NCBI GenBank assembly: GCA_041740935.1
Contig: JBGSLA010000048.1
Coordinates: 1 to 15,996 of the forward strand
Origin: JBGSLA01 sp041740935
GTDB taxonomy: Bacteria > Desulfobacterota > Desulfobaccia > Desulfobaccales > 0-14-0-80-60-11
Reading direction: 5' to 3'
DNA: 15,996 nucleotides
Made by a program: the position numbers and the translations under genes. Positions within the stretch are counted from its first letter, which is position 1, and each line of letters begins with the position of its first letter. Positions 1-7,000 of this stretch are shown piece by piece. A model generated the notes under the pieces. It made no database searches and was not told where the DNA came from. It worked only from the letters and a program-made list of their open reading frames with translations.

Positions 1-141
1 GAGATGGTGATGCCGGGGGACAACGTCTCCATGGAAGTGCACCTGATCACCCCGGTGGCCATTGAAAAGGAACTGCGCTTCGCCATCCGGGAAGGCGGCC
101 GCACCGTGGGCGCCGGCGTGGTCAGCGATATTATTGAGTAG
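1..141 (+). CDS. tuf: Elongation factor Tu, C-terminal end (partial, 5' end outside window)
   Basis: The last 46 codons of an EF-Tu gene, read in frame from base 1 to the TAG at 139-141. EF-Tu is the GTPase that brings aminoacyl-tRNA to the ribosomal A site. The piece corresponds to the end of beta-barrel domain 3, and the near-invariant run LRFAIREGGRTVGAGVV is present, so the identification is secure even without the GTPase domain. The gene sits 23 nt upstream of rpmG, the usual tuf-rpmG-trnW-secE-nusG order in many bacteria. A second tuf starts at 15857, so this genome has at least two copies. Whether the two are identical cannot be judged because the visible parts do not overlap. Confidence 0.96.
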   Translation, partial: EMVMPGDNVSMEVHLITPVAIEKELRFAIREGGRTVGAGVVSDIIE

Positions 142-164
142 CCTTCGGGCACACGGGTAAAATC

Positions 165-314
165 ATGAGGGACATCATTACGTTATCCTGCGGCACCTGC
201 AAGCGCCGCAATTATACCAAGACCAAGAACAAGCGGCGGACACCCGACAGGCTCACGCTCAAGAAGTACTGCCCACACTGCCGGAGCCATACCCCGCACC
301 GGGAAACGAAATAG
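165..314 (+). CDS. rpmG: 50S ribosomal protein L33
   Basis: A 49-residue protein of the large ribosomal subunit, typical in length for L33. It is very basic and has two Cys pairs, C9-x-x-C12 and C36-x-x-C39, the arrangement of the zinc-binding (C+) form of L33 rather than the Cys-free form. The motif Y-T-K-T-K-N-K-R between the pairs is characteristic of the family. The ATG at 165 is the only sensible start; upstream there is only a weak purine match (ACGGG at 152-156), so it may be read by ribosomes finishing tuf 23 nt upstream. The stop at 312-314 lies 8 nt before the tRNA-Trp gene, so rpmG and the tRNA are almost certainly on one transcript. Confidence 0.95.
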   Translation: MRDIITLSCGTCKRRNYTKTKNKRRTPDRLTLKKYCPHCRSHTPHRETK

Positions 315-322
315 GACGATTT

Positions 323-399
323 AGGCCAGTAGCTCGAACGGCTAGAGCACCGGTCTCCAAAACCGGGGGATGGGGGTTCGAATCCCTCCTGGCCTGCCA
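323..399 (+). tRNA. trnW: tRNA-Trp (anticodon CCA)
   Basis: A complete 77-nt cloverleaf. The acceptor stem AGGCCAG (323-329) pairs with CTGGCCT (389-395), followed by discriminator G396 and an encoded CCA (397-399). The D stem GCTC/GAGC spans 332-335 and 345-348. The anticodon stem CCGGT/ACCGG (350-354, 362-366) encloses the loop CTCCAAA with anticodon CCA at 357-359. The T stem (372-376 with 384-388, one G-T pair) carries the TTCGAAT loop. Anticodon CCA and discriminator G fit tryptophan. It sits between rpmG and secE, as in many bacteria, and must be cut out of the mRNA by RNase P and 3' processing. Confidence 0.97.
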
Positions 400-596
400 G
401 GAAAGCGCCTGCGAGGGCGCCAGTCGGAGGATCCTGCTAACTTACGCCGCCTGCCGCGCAGTCGGAAAATTTCCCAGGAAATCCATGACATTGCCGTTTT
501 GGAGCAGCCAGGGGAAGGGGCTTACTGCGGCCTTTTTTCTTTTCGGACCACAGTCGGTGAACCTCAAGCGCAGGTGAGCGCCCCAAGGCAAAGCCC
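400..596 (+). other. tRNA-Trp to secE intergenic region
   Basis: A 197-nt gap with no convincing gene. A 5-bp stem GCGCC/GGCGC (405-409, 416-420) with a 6-nt loop lies 5 nt after the tRNA and could mark the 3' processing site. A pyrimidine run (CCTTTTTTCTTTT, 531-543) is not preceded by a stem that ends at the run, so I do not call a terminator. No -35/-10 pair stands out, but secE-nusG often has its own promoter and one could be hidden here. An AAGG at 585-588 is the likely ribosome binding site of secE. Confidence 0.5.
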
Positions 597-917
597 ATGA
601 AGAAGCCCAAGATCAAGGGAAAAAATCAGGGAAAGGACCTTGCCGCCAACCCCGGTCAGGGGAGGGTGGTCAAGCTCAAATCCGCCAAAGCCAAACCCTC
701 CTGGACCGCCAGGTTGCCGGCGGTGACCCAGTGGTGGGGAACCATCACCCGGTTTGTGGCCGAGGCCTGGCAGGAACTGAAGAAAGTCACCTGGCCCGGA
801 CGCAAGGAAACCGTGGGCACTACCGCGGTGGTCCTCTTTCTGGTGGTGGTCATCGCCTCCTTCCTGGGTTTGGTGGACATGGGGCTGTCTGCCCTGTTAA
901 AAAAGGTTATGAGGTAA
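597..917 (+). CDS. secE: Preprotein translocase subunit SecE
   Basis: A 106-residue inner-membrane protein, the essential partner of SecY in the SecYEG protein-conducting channel. The N-terminal 45 or so residues are a Lys-rich, probably disordered cytoplasmic extension. The conserved amphipathic helix motif E-L-K-K-V-T-W-P (60-67) follows, and then a single hydrophobic span at about 74-93. This is the one-membrane-span form common outside the enteric bacteria; E. coli SecE has three spans. The start ATG 597 has a modest AAGG 8 nt upstream. nusG begins 15 nt after the stop, the classic secE-nusG pair, likely cotranscribed. Confidence 0.95.
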   Translation: MKKPKIKGKNQGKDLAANPGQGRVVKLKSAKAKPSWTARLPAVTQWWGTITRFVAEAWQELKKVTWPGRKETVGTTAVVLFLVVVIASFLGLVDMGLSALLKKVMR

Positions 918-932
918 AAAGGCGAGGACGCC

Positions 933-1463
933 GTGGCCCAGAAATGGTACATCATCCACACCTATTCCGGTTTTGAGCAGAAGGTGAAAAACGCCATCCT
1001 GGAGCGGGGCAGGGCCCAGGGGCTGGAAGACCTGATCAGCGAAATCCTGGTGCCCACGGAAACGGTGGAGGAAATGGTCAAAGGGGAGCGCCGCCTGTCC
1101 CACCGCAAGTTCTATCCGGGATATGTGCTGATCCGCATGGAGCTCACGGACAATTCCTGGCACCTGGTGAAGGACACCCCCAAGGTGACCGGCTTTGTGG
1201 GCAGCAAAGACGAGCCCGTGGCCATCCCCGACGAGGACGCGGAAAAGATCATCAATCAGATCCAGGAGGGCATTGCCAAACCCAAGCCCAAGATTCAGTT
1301 CGAACTCGGGGACAAGGTTCAGGTCACCGACGGCCCTTTCACCAATTTCACCGGCACGGTGGACGAAGTGCGGGCCGACCGGGGCCGGGTCAAGGTGATG
1401 ATCAGCGTTTTCGGGCGGCCTACGCCGGTGGAGCTGGAATTTACGCAGTTGGAGAAAATATAG
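933..1463 (+). CDS. nusG: Transcription termination/antitermination protein NusG
   Basis: A 176-residue protein of normal NusG length. It binds the RNA polymerase clamp, aids processivity, and links transcription to Rho and to the ribosomal protein S10. The NGN domain covers about residues 1-110, starting with the typical W-Y-I-I-H-T-Y-S-G and including Y-P-G-Y-V-L at 61-66. The KOW domain begins near 124 (F-E-L-G-D-K-V) with G-P-F at 134-136 and V-F-G-R at 159-162. The start is GTG at 933: the family motif begins directly after it and GGCGAGGA (921-928) is a suitable ribosome binding site. The TAG stop at 1461-1463 is also the first three bases of a tandem heptad array. The partner subunits RpoB and RpoC are encoded downstream. 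Confidence 0.97.
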   Translation: MAQKWYIIHTYSGFEQKVKNAILERGRAQGLEDLISEILVPTETVEEMVKGERRLSHRKFYPGYVLIRMELTDNSWHLVKDTPKVTGFVGSKDEPVAIPDEDAEKIINQIQEGIAKPKPKIQFELGDKVQVTDGPFTNFTGTVDEVRADRGRVKVMISVFGRPTPVELEFTQLEKI

Positions 1464-1495
1464 CAGTCAGCAGTTAGCAGTCAGCAGTCAGCAGG
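1461..1495 (+). repeat. Heptad tandem array A, five 7-nt units (YAGCAGT)
   Basis: Five consecutive 7-nt units: TAGCAGT, CAGCAGT, TAGCAGT, CAGCAGT, CAGCAGG. The first unit contains the nusG stop codon. Rotated to start at AGC, the unit is AGC-AGTY, the same AGC-N4 phase as the other three arrays in this window. It opens the nusG-rplK gap, which between the repeats (1496-1534) is AT-rich and without recognisable signals apart from a lone GATAAT at 1506-1511 that has no matching -35. Confidence 0.85.
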
Positions 1496-1534
1496 TCGGT
1501 TTAAAGATAATTGAAGTTGTAAGTTAAGTAGTTA

Positions 1535-1660
1535 GAGCCTGTTGCAAAATGTAGCCGCAGCCTTTGGCCTGCGTTTTCACAGGCTGGAAAGCCTGGGCCA
1601 CCGGGCTTAATCAATCAGGTATGAGGATCTGCCCTTTTAACTGAATTTTGCAGGCAGCTC
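1535..1660. repeat. 126-bp element with imperfect terminal inverted repeats, between nusG and rplK
   Basis: The left end GAGCCTGTTGCAAAAT (1535-1550) matches the reverse complement of the right end (1645-1660) at 12 of 16 positions; both outer ends read GAGC and both inner ends read TGCAAAAT. Inside are three hairpins: 1556-1573 (7 bp with one bulged C), 1580-1595 (perfect 6 bp closed by a GGAA tetraloop) and 1590-1607 (7 bp with one T-G pair). The last two share bases 1590-1595 and exclude each other. No protein is encoded. It could be a small non-autonomous mobile element (MITE-like), an intergenic repeat, or part of the rplK leader. The related left end at 8323 favours a dispersed repeat. 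Confidence 0.55.
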
Positions 1661-1676
1661 ACCAACTTCATAAAAA

Positions 1677-1711
1677 AGCTTAAAGCTTACAGCTTAAAGC
1701 TCTAAGCCAGG
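1677..1711 (+). repeat. Heptad tandem array B (AGCTTAA-type) before rplK
   Basis: Units AGCTTAA, AGCTTAC, AGCTTAA and AGCTCTA (1677-1704) are followed by a degenerate fifth unit AGCCAGG (1705-1711), whose last bases are part of the rplK Shine-Dalgarno (AGGAG, 1709-1713). The array therefore ends inside the translation start region of rplK. Confidence 0.8.
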
Positions 1712-1720
1712 AGTTTTTGA

Positions 1721-2146
1721 ATGGCCAAAAAAGTAATCGCCCAGATCAAATTGCAGCTGCCGGCGGGGCAGGCCAATCCGTCGCCCCCGGTGGGTCCGGC
1801 CCTGGGCCAGCACGGGGTCAACATCATGGAGTTTTGCAAGAGCTACAACGCCCGCACCGCCGCCCAGGAAGGGACCATCATCCCGGTGTTGATCACGGTG
1901 TACGCCGACCGGTCTTTCACCTTTGTGACCAGGACGCCGCCGGCCTCGGTGCTGCTGAAGCAGGCGGCCCAGGTGCCCAAAGGCGCCAAGGAGACCAAGC
2001 GGGAGAAGGCGGGCAGCATCTCCAGGGCGCAACTGGCGGAGATCGCCAAGCAGAAAATGCCCGACTTGAATACCACCGATGTGGAGATGGCCATGCACAG
2101 CATTGCGGGTACGGCCCGCAGCATGGGCATTGAGATTGTGGATTGA
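1721..2146 (+). CDS. rplK: 50S ribosomal protein L11
   Basis: A 141-residue protein, exactly the usual bacterial length. L11 binds the GTPase-associated region of 23S rRNA at the stalk base and works with EF-G, EF-Tu, release factors and RelA. The N-terminal domain (about 1-72) has the Pro-rich stretch N-P-S-P-P-V-G-P-A-L-G-Q-H-G-V-N, where thiopeptide antibiotics contact the protein-RNA surface. The rRNA-binding C-terminal domain (about 76-141) ends in A-G-T-A-R-S-M-G-I. The start ATG 1721 follows AGGAG (1709-1713) at 7 nt. It begins the rplKAJL set; rplA follows after 9 nt, and its ribosome binding site overlaps the rplK stop, pointing to translational coupling of L11 and L1. Confidence 0.98.
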   Translation: MAKKVIAQIKLQLPAGQANPSPPVGPALGQHGVNIMEFCKSYNARTAAQEGTIIPVLITVYADRSFTFVTRTPPASVLLKQAAQVPKGAKETKREKAGSISRAQLAEIAKQKMPDLNTTDVEMAMHSIAGTARSMGIEIVD

Positions 2147-2155
2147 GGGAAAAAC

Positions 2156-2869
2156 ATGGCCAATCAGGGGAAACGATACCGGCAGATGGCGGAAAAAGTG
2201 GAAAAGGGGCGCCGCTACGCGTTTGGGGAAGCGGTGGGCCTGGCGCTTGAGACCGCCAGCGTGAAATTTGACGAGACCCTGGAGGCGGCAGTGCAGTTGG
2301 GGGTCAACCCCCGGCACGCCGACCAGATGGTCCGGGGCGCGGTGGTCCTGCCCAACGGACTGGGCAAGACCGTGCGGGTGCTGGTGTTCGCCAAAGGGGA
2401 AAAGGAACAGGAAGCCCGGGACGCGGGCGCGGACATCGTCGGGGCCGAGGAGCTGATCCAGCGCATTCAGGGCGGCTGGCTCGATTTCGACAAAGCGGTG
2501 TCCACCCCGGACCTCATGGGTCAGGTGGGCCGCATCGGCAAAATCCTGGGTCCCCGGGGCCTGATGCCCAACGTCAAGGTGGGCACCGTCACCTTTGATG
2601 TGGCCAAAGCGGTCAAGGACCTCAAAGGCGGCAAGGTGGATTTCCGGGTGGACCGGGCCGGGGTGGTGCACGCCCCCCTGGGCAAGGTGTCCTTCGGCCC
2701 GGACAAGCTGCTGCTGAACCTGGCGGCCTTCATGGACCAGTTGGTGCGCCTCAAACCCGCCACCAGCAAGGGCACCTATCTGGTGGGGATTCATCTGTCC
2801 ACCACCATGGGCCCCGGCATCGCGGTGGATACCTCTGATGTCAAAAACCTGGTGCGCATGCTGTCTTAA
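2156..2869 (+). CDS. rplA: 50S ribosomal protein L1
   Basis: A 237-residue protein, close to the usual 230-235. L1 forms the mobile L1 stalk that helps release deacylated tRNA from the E site. The core carries the typical G-K-I-L-G-P-R-G-L-M-P-N motif (about residues 129-140) and a later G-G-K-V-D-F-R-V-D-R stretch. The ribosome binding site GAGGG (2145-2149) overlaps the rplK stop codon. In E. coli, L1 represses its own operon by binding the mRNA leader; no L1-type site was positively recognised in the repeat-rich region before rplK. rplJ starts 12 nt after the stop. Confidence 0.97.
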   Translation: MANQGKRYRQMAEKVEKGRRYAFGEAVGLALETASVKFDETLEAAVQLGVNPRHADQMVRGAVVLPNGLGKTVRVLVFAKGEKEQEARDAGADIVGAEELIQRIQGGWLDFDKAVSTPDLMGQVGRIGKILGPRGLMPNVKVGTVTFDVAKAVKDLKGGKVDFRVDRAGVVHAPLGKVSFGPDKLLLNLAAFMDQLVRLKPATSKGTYLVGIHLSTTMGPGIAVDTSDVKNLVRMLS

Positions 2870-2881
2870 GGGAGGCCGGGG

Positions 2882-3544
2882 ATGCTCAAACCGCAGATAG
2901 TCAAAAAAGAAAATATTGTCAACGACATCCAGGACAGGGCGGGCAAAGCCCAGATCGGCATCCTGGCGGATTTCAGCGGCCTCAAGGTGGGGGCCCTGAC
3001 GGTGTTGCGCCGCCAGGTGAAGGAAGCCGGGGGCGAACTCAAGGTGGTCAAAAACACCCTGCTCCGAAGGGCCTCCGACCCGGGCAACATCCTGGCGCCC
3101 CTGGCGGGCGACCTGAAGGGACCCAACGCCCTGGTGCTGGGCTACGAGGACCCCGTAACCCTGGCCAAGCTGCTGGTAAAATTTGCCCAGGACACGCCGC
3201 TCCTGAAAATCAAGGGCGGCGCCCTGGGTGCGCAGACCCTCACCGCCCAGGAAGTGGACGCCCTGTCCAAGCTGCCCTCCCGGGAGGTGCTGCTGTCCCA
3301 ACTTCTGGGGGTCCTGCAAGGTGTGCCCCAGGCGCTGGTGACGGTCCTGGCCGGGGTGCTGCGGAATTTCCTCAATGTGCTGGTGGCCTTAAAGGACCAG
3401 AAGGGCGGCGGCGAGGAAGAGGCCCCGGCGGTTGAGGCCGCGCCGGCGACCGAGGCCGCCCCCGCGGCCGAAGAACCTCCGGCAGCCGAGGCGGCTGAAG
3501 AAGCCCCGGCAACCGAACCCGAAAGCCCCCCCGAGGACGCCTGA
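2882..3544 (+). CDS. rplJ: 50S ribosomal protein L10, with long C-terminal Ala/Glu/Pro tail
   Basis: L10 anchors the L7/L12 dimers to the ribosome and, with L11, forms the stalk base. It is 220 residues long; most bacterial L10 proteins have about 165-180. Residues 1-130 are a normal L10 domain (I-V-x-D-I near the start, V-V-K-N-T-L-L-R-R at 55-63). Residues about 132-172 form the hydrophobic C-terminal helix that holds L12, and it looks about 11 residues longer than the B. subtilis helix as I recall it. Residues 173-220 are a low-complexity tail of Ala, Glu and Pro. The start ATG 2882 follows GGGAGG (2869-2874) at 7 nt. Only 12 nt separate it from rplA, so no L10 autoregulatory leader fits here. 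The stop lies 130 nt before rplL. Confidence 0.96.
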   Translation: MLKPQIVKKENIVNDIQDRAGKAQIGILADFSGLKVGALTVLRRQVKEAGGELKVVKNTLLRRASDPGNILAPLAGDLKGPNALVLGYEDPVTLAKLLVKFAQDTPLLKIKGGALGAQTLTAQEVDALSKLPSREVLLSQLLGVLQGVPQALVTVLAGVLRNFLNVLVALKDQKGGGEEEAPAVEAAPATEAAPAAEEPPAAEAAEEAPATEPESPPEDA

Positions 3545-3674
3545 GGGATTTTAGCCTGACTTTCATGACTATTACAGGAACAACGCTTGCCGGAGGAATC
3601 CGGGAGGCCTGCAGGAATATCCGGCTGACGGCGATCGCGGCCGGTTGAGCGCGCAACCAGAAGGAGGAAACAAC
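3545..3674 (+). promoter_or_regulatory. Structured rplJ-rplL intergenic region (possible L10/L12 control site)
   Basis: A 130-nt gap inside an otherwise tight operon. It has an inverted pair GCCGGA (3589-3594) and TCCGGC (3620-3625) around 25 nt, and a 5-bp hairpin GGTTG/CAACC (3643-3647, 3654-3658, six-base loop) that ends 2 nt before the strong rplL ribosome binding site AAGGAGG (3661-3667). A control or RNA-processing site that sets the high L12:L10 ratio is plausible. I do not recognise it as the known L10 leader, and no clear promoter is visible. Confidence 0.4.
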
Positions 3675-4055
3675 ATGTCCATTTCACGTCAGGAGCTCAT
3701 CGACACCCTGGCCAATATGACGGTGCTGGAGCTCTCGGAACTCATCAAGGAACTGGAAGAGAAATTCGGGGTATCGGCGGCGGCGCCGATGGCCATGGCG
3801 GCGGTGGCGCCGGTGGCCGCGGCTGCGCCGGTGGAGGAAGAGAAGACCGAATTCGACGTGGTCTTAACCGTGTGCGGACCCAACAAGATCCAGGTCATCA
3901 AAGAAGTGCGGGCCATCACCACCCTGGGCCTCAAAGAGGCCAAGGAAGCGGTGGAAAACGTGCCCACCACCCTGAAAGAAGCCATCTCCAAGGCGGAAGC
4001 CGAAGAGGTCAAGAAGAAGCTGGAAGAGCAGGGCGCCACAGTCGAGATTAAATAG
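3675..4055 (+). CDS. rplL: 50S ribosomal protein L7/L12
   Basis: A 126-residue protein of the flexible stalk, present in several dimers per ribosome, that recruits and stimulates EF-Tu, EF-G, IF2 and RF3. Residues 1-33 are the dimerising domain that binds L10. Residues about 34-56 are the Ala/Pro/Met hinge, and 57-126 the globular domain with K-I-x-V-I-K-E-V-R (71-79) and T-L-G-L-K-E-A-K-E-A-V-E, the factor-binding helices. The start ATG 3675 is fixed by AAGGAGG (3661-3667) at 7 nt; an upstream in-frame TTG at 3645 lies before that site, inside a hairpin, and is not used. This is the best ribosome binding site in the window, as expected for a multicopy protein. Confidence 0.98.
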   Translation: MSISRQELIDTLANMTVLELSELIKELEEKFGVSAAAPMAMAAVAPVAAAAPVEEEKTEFDVVLTVCGPNKIQVIKEVRAITTLGLKEAKEAVENVPTTLKEAISKAEAEEVKKKLEEQGATVEIK

Positions 4056-4088
4056 CAGGACAACCCCACCGTCTTGCGAGGAGTACCC

Positions 4089-7000
4089 ATGGCGAAGTTG
4101 TTCTCGCCTTTGACGTTGTATCGTCAGAATTTCGGCAAGATTGAGCGGGTGGTGGATATTTCGAATCTCATTGAGATGCAAAGGGATTCGTACGCCCGCT
4201 TTTTGCAGAAAGAGGCACCCCCGGAGGAGCGCCACAACTATGGCCTCCAGGGGGTGTTTAAAAGCGTTTTTCCTATTTGGGACTTCAGCCGCACCTGCTG
4301 TCTGCAATTCGTGGATTATTCGCTGGGCGAGCCCAAATACGACGTGGACGAATGCCTGCAGCGGGGCATGACCTTTGAAGTGCCCATGAAGATTCGGGTG
4401 CGGCTCGAGGTCTTTGAGCCGGAGTCCCAGGGTCAGATCATCCGGGACATCAAGCAGCAGGAGATCTATTTCGGCACCCTGCCCCTGATGACCGAAAACG
4501 GCACCTTTATTATCAACGGCACCGAACGGGTGGTGGTGAGCCAGCTGCATCGCTCGCCGGGCCTGTTTATCGATCACGACCGGGCCAAGATTCACTCCAG
4601 CGGCAAAATCATTTATTCGGCCCGGCTCATCCCGCTTCGGGGCTCCTGGATCGACTTCGAATTCGACCCCAAAGATATTCTCTATGTGCGCATCGACCGG
4701 CGGCGGAAGTTTCCGGCCACCATTCTCCTTAAAGCCCTGGGGTACACCACCGAGCAGCTGCTCAACGAATTCTACACCACGGAGAAGGTCTATCTGGAAG
4801 GGGAGAGGATCAAACGGAAATTACTCCCGGAACATCTCAAGGACAAGACCTTTGCCATGGACATTGTGGATCCGGCCACCGGGGAGATCCTGGTGCGGCG
4901 GATGCGGCGGGTGACGCCCACGGCCATTGCCCGCCTGGTGAAGGCCGGGGTGGAAACCATTCCGGCCACCATGGAAGAGATGGTGGGCAAGGTGGCGGCC
5001 CACGACATCCTGGACCCGCAGACCGGGGAGCCCCTGGTGCGCTGCAACGAAAAGCTCACCCAGGTCAAAATTGAGGAGCTCCAGGAACGGGGCATCAAAG
5101 AGCTGGACATCCTCCATATCGACAACATTCACATCAGCGGCTCCCTGCAGAAGACCCTGGAGAGCGACAAGACCGAGTCCATGAAGGACGCCATCCTGGA
5201 GATCTACCGGAGGCTCCGGCCCAGCAACCGTCCCAACGAAGAGGTGGCCACCAGTTTCTTTCAGAACCTGTTTTTCAACCCCGAGTTTTACGATCTGTCC
5301 CCGGTGGGGCGCTTCAAGCTGGACCTGAAGCTGAGGCCCGACCATACCATGCCCCTGACCCGGACCACCCTGATCAAGGAAGACATTCTGGGCGCGGTGA
5401 AAGAGCTCATCACCCAGAAGGAAAAGGAAGGGGTGGTGGACGACATCGACCACCTGGGAAACCGCCGCATCCGGGCGGTGGGGGAACTTCTGGAGAACCA
5501 GTTCCGGGTGGGTCTGGTGCGCATGGAGCGCGCCATCAAAGAGCGCATGGCCATCCAGGACCTGGAAACCCTGATGCCCCATGACCTGATCAACGCCAAG
5601 CCGGTGCAGGCGGTGATCAAGGAGTTTTTCGGGACCAGCCAGCTGTCCCAGTTCATGGACCAGACCAATCCCCTCTCCGAAATCACCCACAAACGGCGGC
5701 TGTCGGCCCTGGGGCCGGGGGGCCTGACCCGGGAGCGGGCCGGCTTCGAGGTGCGGGACGTGCACCCCACCCATTACGGCCGCATCTGCCCCATTGAGAC
5801 CCCGGAAGGTCCCAACATCGGGCTGATTGTCTCTTTGTCCACCTATGCCCGGGTGAACGCGTTCGGCTTCATTGAAACCCCCTACCGGGTGGTGGAAAAA
5901 CGCAAAGTGGGGAACACCCTCCAGCCGCGGGTCACCCGCGAGGTGCAATATCTTTCGGCCCTGGACGAAGAAGACAAGGTCATCGGCCAGGCCAACGCCA
6001 AGTTGGACAAGGATGGGCGGTTCCTGGAGGAACTGGTGGAGGCCCGGCAGGGCGGCCAGTACGTCATGGCGAGTCCGGAGAAAATCGACTATCTGGACGT
6101 CTCCCCCAGCCAGCTGGTGAGCGTGGCCGCGTCCCTGATCCCCTTTCTGGAGCATGACGACGCCAACCGGGCCCTCATGGGCTCCAACATGCAGCGCCAG
6201 GCGGTGCCGCTGTTGACCAGCAGCACGCCGCTCATCGGCACCGGCATGGAAGGGGTGGTGGCCCGGGACTCCGGGGTCACCGTGGCGGCCCGCCGCAGCG
6301 GCCTGGTGGAAGACGTGGACTCCACCCGGGTGGTCATCCGGGCCACGGACGGCAACGGCGGCGGCGATTCGCCGGTGGATATCTACAAACTGACCAAATT
6401 TCAGCGCACCAACCAGAACACCTGCTACAACCAGCGGCCCATCGTGCGCAAGGGCGACCTGGTGCACAGAGGCCAGATCATCGCCGACGGCCCGGCCACG
6501 GAAATGGGGCAGCTGGCCCTGGGCAAAAACGTCATGGTGGCCTTCATGCCCTGGGGCGGCTACAATTTTGAGGATTCCATCCTGGTGAGCGAGCGTCTGG
6601 TCAAAGACGACGTGTTCACCTCCATCCACATCGAAGAATTCGAGGTGATGGCCCGGGACACCAAGCTGGGCAAAGAGGAAATCACCCGGGACATCCCCAA
6701 CGTCGGGGAAGAGGCCCTGCGGGACCTGGACGACAGCGGCATCATCCGCATCGGCGCCGAAGTGCGGCCCGGGGACATCCTGGTGGGGAAAATCACCCCC
6801 AAAGGGGAAACCCAGCTCACGCCGGAAGAAAAGCTTTTGCGGGCCATCTTCGGGGAAAAGGCCGGGGACGTCAAGGACACCTCGCTCCGGGTGCCGCCAG
6901 GCATCGAAGGGGTGGTCATCGACGCCCGGGTGTTTTCCCGCAAAGGGGTGGAAAAGGACGACCGCAGCCGCTCCATCGAAGATGAGGCGGTGGCCAAACT

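Noticed and set aside
464..474. GGAAAATTTCC palindrome as an operator
   Set aside because: A single short AT-centred palindrome without a promoter next to it; chance is sufficient.
500..545. Possible intrinsic terminator before secE (run of T at 531-543)
   Set aside because: No stem ends at the T run; the best nearby pairing (AGCC/GGCT) is 4 bp and ends too far upstream.
370..600. Open frame of 76 codons overlapping tRNA-Trp and ending at the secE start
   Set aside because: It begins inside the tRNA gene, has no ribosome binding site and its composition is unremarkable; a chance frame.
1506..1511. GATAAT as a -10 box for an rplK promoter
   Set aside because: No -35-like sequence lies 16-18 bp upstream (that stretch is heptad repeat CAGCAGT); a promoter may exist but is not supported.
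3631..3638. GCGATCGC octamer (the cyanobacterial HIP1 word)
   Set aside because: A single occurrence in a GC-rich intergenic stretch; no repetition in the window and the genes are not cyanobacterial in type.
3645..3674. Upstream in-frame TTG start for rplL
   Set aside because: It lies before the strong AAGGAGG at 3661-3667 and within a hairpin; the L7/L12 N-terminus matches the ATG at 3675.
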